This document shows, in pieces, positions 1-5,069 of a stretch of 7,775 nt of DNA. The number at the start of each line of letters is the position of its first letter. Position 1 is the first letter of the stretch. This stretch comes from an uncultured bacterium (GTDB lineage: Bacteria; Eisenbacteria; RBG-16-71-46; CAIMUX01), in the NCBI GenBank assembly GCA_946886185.1, contig CAMPIC010000115.1:1-7775 (forward strand), given 5' to 3'. Under the pieces are notes generated by a model. That model did not search any database, was not told the origin of the DNA, and worked only from the letters and a program-made list of their open reading frames with translations. The translations under genes and the position numbers were made by a program.

Positions 1-992
1 CCCTGAAGGACGTTGTATCGCTCGGAGAGATCGCGGATCGGGCGGAAGAAGCGCTCGCTGTATTGGAGGAACGCCACGAGCGCGCCGAGGGTGATGACGT
101 TCTGCACCACCTGGCCGCCGCCGAACCAGAGGATGAGTCCGACGGCGAGCGCTTCCAACAGCTCGACGGTGGGAAAGAAGACGGAGTAGTAGAAGACGGT
201 CCGGATGAGCGCGTCACGGTGGTCGACGTTGAGGCGGTCGAACTTCTCCCGCTGCGCATCCTGCCGGTCGAAGAGATGGATGAGCGCGATTCCGGCGATG
301 CTCTCCTGCAGAAATGCATGGATCGCGGCCAGCTTGATCCGCACTACGGCATAGGTCCGCCGCACCTTGCTCCGGAACACGATGCTGGCCATGAAGAGCA
401 GCGGCACGACCACGAGCGTCACCACCGCGAGCTTGGCATTGAGATAGAAGAGCGCTGCAGCGATTCCGAGCAGCGTGATGACGTCGCCGAAGGCGGACAC
501 GATCCCGGAGGTGAACAGCTGGTTCAGCGCTTCGACGTCCGAAGTAAGTCTCGTCATGGTGCGTCCGACCGGGTTCCGGTCGAAGTACGCGATCTGCAGA
601 GTCTGGACATGCCGGAAGATCTTCACCCGGAGATCGTGCATCACCTGCTGGCCGATCCACTGCGTGAGATAGAGGTGTGCGTACCGGATCCCGAAGTTCC
701 CCAGAAGCAGACTGAGATAGACGATCGACAGGAAGAAGAGATGATCCAAATTCCCCGGCCGAATCGACTCGTCGATCCCCTTCTTGACGAGCAGGGGAAA
801 GACCAGGTCGATGACGGAGGAGACGAGCAGGAGCACGATCGCGAGCACCACGCGCTTCGTGTAGGGACGCACCAGAGTCGACATCCGCCGGAAGAGGCGC
901 CGGTCCAACTTGACCTGATCCAGCGTCTCCTCTTCATGGCCGCCGTGAGCGTCGACGCGTTCGGCCTCCTCGTTTCGATTCTTCCGCTTCAT
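1..992 (-). CDS. ABC exporter half-transporter, second subunit (partial: membrane domain only)
   Basis: This is the N-terminal 330 residues of a fused membrane/ATPase ABC exporter subunit; the ATPase half lies beyond position 1. A charged cytoplasmic N-terminus (about 1-45) precedes the transmembrane domain. Hydrophobic segments lie near residues 48-68, 85-105, 165-185, 188-205, 266-290 and 297-311, matching the six-helix type I exporter fold. The conserved coupling-helix region reads FDRNPVGRTMTRLTSDVEAL (137-156). The ATG overlaps the stop codon of the upstream ABC gene (ATGA) and has a GGAGG Shine-Dalgarno 9 nt upstream, so the two are translationally coupled. This is the expected arrangement for heterodimeric exporters of the MdlA/MdlB, YheI/YheH and TM287/TM288 kind. 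As the partner of a subunit with a degenerate Walker B, it should carry the catalytic glutamate, but that part is not visible. The substrate (drug, lipid or peptide) cannot be told from sequence. Confidence 0.93.
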   Translation of the reverse strand, partial: MKRKNRNEEAERVDAHGGHEEETLDQVKLDRRLFRRMSTLVRPYTKRVVLAIVLLLVSSVIDLVFPLLVKKGIDESIRPGNLDHLFFLSIVYLSLLLGNFGIRYAHLYLTQWIGQQVMHDLRVKIFRHVQTLQIAYFDRNPVGRTMTRLTSDVEALNQLFTSGIVSAFGDVITLLGIAAALFYLNAKLAVVTLVVVPLLFMASIVFRSKVRRTYAVVRIKLAAIHAFLQESIAGIALIHLFDRQDAQREKFDRLNVDHRDALIRTVFYYSVFFPTVELLEALAVGLILWFGGGQVVQNVITLGALVAFLQYSERFFRPIRDLSERYNVLQ

Positions 993-1006
993 CGGGAAGA
1001 ACCTCC
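989..1006 (-). promoter_or_regulatory. ATGA stop/start overlap with internal Shine-Dalgarno
   Basis: The first ABC gene ends in TGA (991-989) and the second begins with ATG (992-990), sharing an ATGA tetranucleotide. The Shine-Dalgarno GGAGG (complement of 1002-1006) lies inside the end of the upstream coding region, 9 nt before the ATG. Overlaps like this favour translational coupling and equal production of the two half-transporters. Confidence 0.85.
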
Positions 1007-2932
1007 GGAGCCGTGGTTGTCCGCGTTTCCGCGAGATGCATCGACCAGCGGCGCGAGCGCGGGCTCATCGCTCGAGAGAGCTTCTTCGAGAGCCTGCCGG
1101 CGCGCCATGTCGGCGTAGATTCCGTCGGCGGCAATCAGTTCCTCGTGGGTGCCGCGTTCCGCGATCCCTCCCTCGTGGAGGACGACGATCTGGTCCGCCT
1201 GCCGCACTGTCGAGATTCGATGCGCGATCAGGATCAGCGTGCGGCCTTCCCGGACACGGCGGATCGTGCGCAGGAGCCGCTCCTCGGTGCTCTTGTCGAC
1301 GGCGGAAAGGGCATCATCGAGGATGAGAATGGGCGGATTCTTGAGAAGCGCTCGCGCCAGCGCCATCCGCTGCCGCTGCCCTCCCGAGAGCGTGATGCCG
1401 CGTTCTCCGACACGCGTCTCGATGCCTCGCGGGAAGGAGTCGACCTCATCCTTGATCGCCACCAGTTCGAGGACCGCGTCGATCTCCTCGGGAGTCGCAT
1501 CGTCGCGACCGAAGCGCAGATTGTTCGCCAACGTATCCGAGAAGAGAAAGCTGTCCTGCGGCACCATCGCGATGCGCGATCGGAGCGTGGCCAGGTCGTA
1601 GTCGCGCAGATCGACGCCGTCGAGAGTGATGCGCCCCGCGGTGATGTCATAGAGACGAGGAAGAAGCTGCACCAGCGTGGACTTGCCGGAGGCTGTGCGC
1701 CCCACGATCGCGACGGTGGTGCCTCCCTCGATCTCCAATCCGATGTCGCGCATCACCGCCGGCCCCGCCGATCCCGGAGACCCGATGGGGGAGCCGCTCC
1801 CATCGCCGGACGAGTCAGGCGAGCTCGAAGCCGCGCGGGTTTGCGAAGATCCATCCGCGCCGCCGAACAGCTCCGACTCGCTCGGATAGGCGAACGAGAC
1901 GCGCTCGAACACGAGGCGGGTCGGGACGGAAGGCGCCGGACGCGATCCGCCCACGATCTCCGGCTTCTGCCGCCACACTTCCAGCATGCGTTTCATCGCC
2001 GCTTCGCCGCGCTGCACCGAGCTGATGACCCATCCGATCGAGATGAACGGCCAGGTCAGCAGCGAGAGATAGCTCATGAACGCGACGAGCGATCCGATGG
2101 AGAGATGTCCCTGGATCACGCGAGCCCCGCCGAGCCAGAGCAAGATCAGAGTGCCCATGCCGGTCAGGAGCGCGACTGTGCTGGTGAAGGCGGAGCGGAG
2201 CTTGACGAGCGACATGTTCCGCTCGAAATAGTCGCGGCTCATGACCTCGAAGTGCCCGCTCTCGGCTTCCTCCTGGACGTAGCCCTGCACTACGCGGATT
2301 CCGGCGAGATTTTCCTGCGCGACGTTGGAGAGCTCGCCGTACTGGTCCTGCACCAGCGTCGAGCGGCGATGCGTCTCGTGCGCGAACCGGCTCACGAAAT
2401 ACGCCAACAGCGGCACAGGAAGGAGCGCGGCGAACGCCAGCACGAGATCGAGCTGCACCATGAGCACGATCGAAAGGAGCACGGTCGTGGAGGTATTGAG
2501 CCCGTACATCAAGCCCGGACCGAGCACGTCGCGCACCGCACCCAGGTCGTTGGTCGCCCGCGCCATCAAGTCACCGGTTCGCGAGCGCAGATAGAACGGC
2601 ACCGACAGGTCGACCATGTGGCTGAAGAAGTCGCGGCGCAGATCGTATTCGACCTTGCGCGAGACCCCGATGATCGCCCAGCGCATGAGGTAGAGGAAAA
2701 ATCCGGAACCGGCGCTCGCGGCGATGATGAGACCGGCGCGCATCACGATGCGGTCGCCTCGACCTTGCGTCAGATCATCGATCGCCTGCTTCAGGATCCA
2801 CGGCACCGCCAAGGCGAGCGCGCTGTGTGCGACGATCCAGAGGTAGCCGAGAATCAAGGACCCTCGATATCGCCTCAGATAGGGTCCGAGCGCCTGGAGA
2901 TAGGGGAACAGTTGGATCGAGGGTCGAGGCAA
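989..2932 (-). CDS. ABC exporter half-transporter, first subunit (membrane domain plus ATPase with degenerate Walker B)
   Basis: Complete 647-residue type I ABC exporter subunit of the inner membrane. The six-helix membrane domain spans about residues 15-315. The ATPase domain starts near 339, with A-loop aromatic Y349, Walker A GRTASGKST (411-419), Q-loop Q459, signature LSGGQ (515-519), Walker B ILILDD (535-540), D-loop SAVD (543-546) and H-loop H571. The residue after the Walker B aspartate is D540 instead of the catalytic glutamate. This is the known mark of the degenerate subunit in heterodimers such as TM287/TM288 and YheI/YheH. Between the A-loop and Walker A sits an unusual Ser/Gly/Pro-rich insert (about 353-392). 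The start is TTG with a weak GGAG (complement of 2946-2949) 13 nt upstream. No ATG or GTG in this frame lies between it and an upstream in-frame TGA, so the N-terminus is likely but not certain. It is followed by the partner subunit through an ATGA overlap. Substrate unknown. Confidence 0.95.
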   Translation of the reverse strand: MPRPSIQLFPYLQALGPYLRRYRGSLILGYLWIVAHSALALAVPWILKQAIDDLTQGRGDRIVMRAGLIIAASAGSGFFLYLMRWAIIGVSRKVEYDLRRDFFSHMVDLSVPFYLRSRTGDLMARATNDLGAVRDVLGPGLMYGLNTSTTVLLSIVLMVQLDLVLAFAALLPVPLLAYFVSRFAHETHRRSTLVQDQYGELSNVAQENLAGIRVVQGYVQEEAESGHFEVMSRDYFERNMSLVKLRSAFTSTVALLTGMGTLILLWLGGARVIQGHLSIGSLVAFMSYLSLLTWPFISIGWVISSVQRGEAAMKRMLEVWRQKPEIVGGSRPAPSVPTRLVFERVSFAYPSESELFGGADGSSQTRAASSSPDSSGDGSGSPIGSPGSAGPAVMRDIGLEIEGGTTVAIVGRTASGKSTLVQLLPRLYDITAGRITLDGVDLRDYDLATLRSRIAMVPQDSFLFSDTLANNLRFGRDDATPEEIDAVLELVAIKDEVDSFPRGIETRVGERGITLSGGQRQRMALARALLKNPPILILDDALSAVDKSTEERLLRTIRRVREGRTLILIAHRISTVRQADQIVVLHEGGIAERGTHEELIAADGIYADMARRQALEEALSSDEPALAPLVDASRGNADNHGSGGSSR

Positions 2933-3165
2933 GAGGCAGTCGTTTCTCCAAGCATCCCGGTGACGTCAGCCGCCGAACGCGCCGGATCGGAACCGCGAAA
3001 GGTGCGATCCGATCCGGGGCATTCGAGGAGGCTACCGATCCTGCTCGGGTCGGCGCAAGCGCCCGGCCGACGAGCCTGGCAACGCCGCGCCGCGAGCGCC
3101 TGTCCTGACGGAACAACTTCGCGCTCCGGCGCCCGATGCGGCGGGTCAGTGCATCGGCGGCGGCG
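2933..3165. other. Intergenic region between dehydrogenase end and ABC operon start
   Basis: This 233-bp gap lies between two minus-strand genes and shows no convincing gene. It should hold the end of the dehydrogenase transcript and the ABC operon promoter. Just after the dehydrogenase stop is a 7-bp inverted repeat (CCGATGC at 3133-3139 with GCATCGG at 3151-3157). It has no T-tract on the minus strand, so it is at best a weak 3' hairpin. A perfect palindrome TGACGTCA lies at 2961-2968. No good sigma70 -35/-10 pair was seen for the ABC operon. The clearest element, a 10-bp inverted repeat, is listed separately. Confidence 0.6.
2982..3017 (-). repeat. Perfect 10-bp inverted repeat upstream of the ABC operon
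   Basis: CCGGATCGGA (2982-2991) is the exact reverse complement of TCCGATCCGG (3008-3017), separated by 16 nt. It lies about 50-85 nt upstream of the ABC start codon. It could be an operator for a dimeric repressor, a leader hairpin, or a remnant terminator. No T-tract follows on the minus strand, which argues against a simple intrinsic terminator. Confidence 0.6.
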
Positions 3166-4638
3166 CTATGAGGCCAGCTTCTGCACGCGGAGGGCCGTCG
3201 TCGCCTCGGCCTGGGAGATCCGAATGAGATAGTTGCCTGCGGGCACCGTCCGTCCGGAGCGATCCTTTCCGTCCCAGCTCCACGACTGCGAGCCTGCTTG
3301 CAGGGCGGTCTCCTCCGTGCGGAGGAGTCTTCCGGTGACGTCGAGGATCTCGAAGCGCGCCGTGCCGTGCTCCGCCATGTCGATCCGCAACTTCAGCTCG
3401 TCCTGGAAAGGATTGTGCCCCGCGATCCGGACTGACAGCGCCGGGATAGGAGCGGGACCTTCGACATCCGACACGCTCCGCACGATCTTGTAGATCTCAC
3501 CAGCCCCCGGTACCGGCGTCCAGTCGACGATGTACATCTCTCCCTCGCCGTCGGTGCCGATCGCGGAGATGAAATCGAAGTCGAGCGCTCCAGCGGGCTC
3601 CAGCTCCTGGGTTCGTTCCACCAGCTCGGTCACCGATTCGTCGTCGTACCGGAACGACCAGATGCGGCTGGTGCAGTAGTCGGCGAAGAAGTAGATGCCG
3701 CGAAGCGCGGTGATGAGCCCACCGCGGTATACGACGCCTCCATTGATGGAGCAGAGACCGCTCCCGTGGCCGTACGCGTGGATCGGAAGCACGAAGCCCT
3801 GCTCGTTGCATCCGTCCGGATCGTCGAAGCAGTCGGGCCCTTCCATCACGCTCCACCCATAGTTTTCGCCTCCCGCGCTGGAGGCCGGTTGGAAATTGAC
3901 TTCCTCCCATTCGGTCTCGCCGACGTCGGCGATCCACAGATCGTGCGTCACCGCATCGAAGGAAAGTCCCCATGGCTGACGGACTCCCCGTGCCCAGATT
4001 TCGGGGCGGTATCCGGAAACGCCCACGAACGGGTTATCCGGAGGGATCGCATAGGGGCTTCCGCCATCGACATCGATCCGAAGGATCTTGCCGAGGAGCG
4101 TGCCTGGATCCTGGCCTCGTCCATCCGGATCTTCCCCCGGTCCGCCATCTCCCATGGCGATGTAGAGGTAGCCATCGCCCGGTCCGAAGGCGAGATTGCC
4201 TCCGTTGTGAATATCGCTCGGCTGCGAGATCGACAGGATGAACAGTTCCGATTGGGGACTCGCGACGTTCCGATTCGAGGAAACCCGATAGCGTACGATC
4301 CGGGTATTCCCCGATGTATTGGTGTAATTGACGTAGAAGTAGCCGTTGCTCGCATAGTTCGGATGGAACGCGAGCCCGAGCAGTCCGCCGTACGGGCTGT
4401 CGTCGACTTTGGCAGAGATGTCGAGGAAGGGAGTCGAAAGCAAGACTCCGTGCTCGAGGATCTTGATCTTGCCGCCCTGCTCCACGATGAACAGACGATC
4501 GTCTCCGGGCGGCGAACACACGTGCAACGGGAGGGTGAGATTTCCCGCGACCTTGATCGTGGCGATCGCGGAGCTTGACGAAGGTACGAGCAGGGCGAGT
4601 AGAAACGCGAACAGGACCGATAGCGACGCTACCGTCAT
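3166..4638 (-). CDS. Secreted PQQ-type glucose/sorbosone dehydrogenase-like protein with FlgD-Ig/T9SS-like C-terminal domain
   Basis: Predicted exported beta-propeller of the GSDH family (soluble PQQ glucose dehydrogenase, E. coli YliI/Asd and HHIP relatives). 490 residues. A hydrophobic leader (about 1-26, possible cleavage after SSSSA or AIA) precedes the propeller (about 30-388). Family motifs are RLFIVEQGGKI (48-58), GGLLGLAFHPNY (84-95), SDIHNGGNLAFG (141-152) with the presumed catalytic base H144, YLYIAMGDGG, RGVRQPWGLSFD (217-228) with R220, DVGETEWEEVNF and ENYGW. Cysteines 270, 277, 296 and 322 could form disulfides. Residues about 400-490 resemble a FlgD-type Ig or Por sorting domain (HNPF, ILDVTGRLLRT, WDGKDRSGRTVPAGNYLIRIS), suggesting surface display or secretion. 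The ATG at 4638 is chosen because GAGGAGG lies 5 nt upstream and the signal peptide starts there; the frame is open 66 codons further upstream but that part looks non-coding. The usual RNP is RQP here. Likely oxidises an aldose or similar sugar; the substrate is not predictable. Confidence 0.92.
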   Translation of the reverse strand: MTVASLSVLFAFLLALLVPSSSSAIATIKVAGNLTLPLHVCSPPGDDRLFIVEQGGKIKILEHGVLLSTPFLDISAKVDDSPYGGLLGLAFHPNYASNGYFYVNYTNTSGNTRIVRYRVSSNRNVASPQSELFILSISQPSDIHNGGNLAFGPGDGYLYIAMGDGGPGEDPDGRGQDPGTLLGKILRIDVDGGSPYAIPPDNPFVGVSGYRPEIWARGVRQPWGLSFDAVTHDLWIADVGETEWEEVNFQPASSAGGENYGWSVMEGPDCFDDPDGCNEQGFVLPIHAYGHGSGLCSINGGVVYRGGLITALRGIYFFADYCTSRIWSFRYDDESVTELVERTQELEPAGALDFDFISAIGTDGEGEMYIVDWTPVPGAGEIYKIVRSVSDVEGPAPIPALSVRIAGHNPFQDELKLRIDMAEHGTARFEILDVTGRLLRTEETALQAGSQSWSWDGKDRSGRTVPAGNYLIRISQAEATTALRVQKLAS

Positions 4639-4643
4639 GGATG

Positions 4644-4650
4644 CCTCCTC
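4644..4650 (-). promoter_or_regulatory. Strong Shine-Dalgarno of the dehydrogenase gene
   Basis: GAGGAGG (complement of 4644-4650) ends 5 nt before the ATG at 4638. This near-ideal site decides the start codon in favour of the one directly preceding the signal peptide, over upstream in-frame starts at 4803 and 4836. Confidence 0.85.
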
Positions 4651-4676
4651 TGGTGCTGGTAGCGCGGGGACGACAG

Positions 4677-4706
4677 AATCTACCAATCGAAGCGCGGTCG
4701 TTCCAA
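4677..4706 (-). promoter_or_regulatory. Possible sigma70-like promoter of the dehydrogenase gene
   Basis: On the minus strand TTGGAA (complement of 4701-4706) and TAGATT (complement of 4677-4682) are 18 bp apart. Each matches 4 of 6 consensus bases. Transcription would begin near 4670 and give a leader of about 30 nt, which fits the Shine-Dalgarno. The match is modest and the sigma preferences of this organism are unknown. Confidence 0.35.
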
Positions 4707-4735
4707 GTCCACAATTCACGATCGCGTCCACAATT
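4707..4735. repeat. Two exact 10-bp direct repeats next to the dehydrogenase promoter
   Basis: GTCCACAATT occurs at 4707-4716 and again at 4726-4735, a 19-bp period or nearly two helical turns. On the minus strand the repeats read AATTGTGGAC and abut the upstream side of the possible -35 element. This is the usual place for a class II activator or response-regulator binding site. The binding protein is not identifiable. Confidence 0.6.
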
Positions 4736-4801
4736 TTGAGCGGACTGCAGAGTCGGCATGATGAGCGCTGTCCGTGACGAAACCACCGAGTCTTTATCAC
4801 G

Positions 4802-4861
4802 GCCATAGCGGCGCCGGATCCACTGCATCCTGCCATAGCGGTGCCGGATCCACTGCATCAC
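4802..4861. repeat. 30-bp tandem repeat, two copies; possible enhancer (UAS)
   Basis: Copies at 4802-4831 and 4832-4861 begin GCCATAGCGG and match at 27 of their first 28 bases (C/T at position 11; the last two bases also differ). Each contains GGATCC. The second copy has an imperfect dyad GCGGTG-N7-CACTGC (4838-4856). The centres are 30 bp apart, close to three helical turns, and lie about 180-215 bp upstream of the predicted sigma54 start. That is a normal place for binding sites of a sigma54 enhancer-binding protein. The repeat is directly visible; the enhancer role is inference. Confidence 0.7.
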
Positions 4862-4985
4862 AGCCACCGTTCGCGCGGGTTCCGCGTACTCGACCTCATC
4901 ACTTCCCGAGATTTGCAATCGGCGGAGTAGATCTTTCACGCAGGGTCCCGTCCGAAGCTGCGCGTCATCCGTTAGGTGGCGCTTT

Positions 4986-4998
4986 CTCGGTACCCGAG
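4986..4998. repeat. Short palindrome beside the sigma54 promoter
   Basis: CTCGG-TAC-CCGAG is a 5-bp inverted repeat with a 3-nt centre. It ends 4 bp before the -24 element. It may be an accessory binding site, but palindromes this short are common by chance. Confidence 0.3.
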
Positions 4999-5002
4999 CA
5001 GC

Positions 5003-5018
5003 TGGCACGCCTGTTGCT
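5003..5018 (+). promoter_or_regulatory. Sigma54 (RpoN) -24/-12 promoter of the short-chain dehydrogenase operon
   Basis: TGGCACG (5003-5009), then four bases, then TTGCT (5014-5018) fits the established sigma54 consensus TGGCACG-N4-TTGCW at every specified position. The invariant GG (5004-5005) and GC (5016-5017) are correctly spaced. Transcription is predicted at about position 5029, giving a leader of about 41 nt before the ATG at 5070 with its Shine-Dalgarno intact. Sigma54 promoters need an AAA+ enhancer-binding activator; none is encoded in this window. Confidence 0.75.
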
Positions 5019-5054
5019 CTGTGCTTGAAGAGACAGTCGAAGTTCATCGCAACC

Positions 5055-5060
5055 AGAGGA
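5055..5060 (+). promoter_or_regulatory. Shine-Dalgarno of the short-chain dehydrogenase
   Basis: AGAGGA lies 9 nt before the ATG at 5070. It supports this start over the in-frame TTG at 5025, which would also fall upstream of the predicted sigma54 transcription start. Confidence 0.7.
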
Positions 5061-5069
5061 AACGGCTCC

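Larger units (their letters stand above)
4639..5069. other. Divergent intergenic control region
   Basis: These 431 bp separate the minus-strand dehydrogenase from the plus-strand short-chain dehydrogenase. I see no credible gene here; short open frames exist but lack Shine-Dalgarno sites and recognisable protein, and one merely translates the tandem repeat. The region holds, in order, the dehydrogenase Shine-Dalgarno, a sigma70-like promoter, two 10-bp direct repeats, a 30-bp tandem repeat, a short palindrome, a sigma54 promoter and the Shine-Dalgarno of the short-chain dehydrogenase. Confidence 0.8.

Noticed and set aside
63..1118. Plus-strand open frame of 351 codons opposite the second ABC gene
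   Set aside because: Antisense shadow; no recognisable protein features, and the minus strand encodes a clear membrane domain.
3055..3069. Weak -24/-12-like sequence on the minus strand upstream of the ABC operon
   Set aside because: GG and GC are correctly spaced, but several other consensus bases are missing (CGGCCGG-N4-TTGCG). In GC-rich DNA such partial matches are expected by chance.
3133..3157. Hairpin just after the dehydrogenase stop as an intrinsic terminator
   Set aside because: The stem is only 7 bp with an 11-nt loop, and no T-tract follows on the minus strand.
1013..3232. Plus-strand open frame of 739 codons opposite the first ABC gene
   Set aside because: It is the antisense shadow of a gene with all ABC motifs. 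Its product is low-complexity and rich in Arg, Asp, Glu and His, typical of GC-rich antisense frames.
4802..4861. CRISPR array or insertion-sequence end
   Set aside because: Only two directly abutting copies with no spacers, and no transposase or terminal inverted repeats nearby.
4774..5028. Possible small gene (84 codons, plus strand) in the divergent region
   Set aside because: GTG start without a Shine-Dalgarno, product includes the translated tandem repeat, and it crosses the sigma54 promoter.
5025..5069. Upstream TTG start for the short-chain dehydrogenase
   Set aside because: It would lie upstream of the predicted sigma54 transcription start and has no Shine-Dalgarno, whereas the ATG at 5070 has one.
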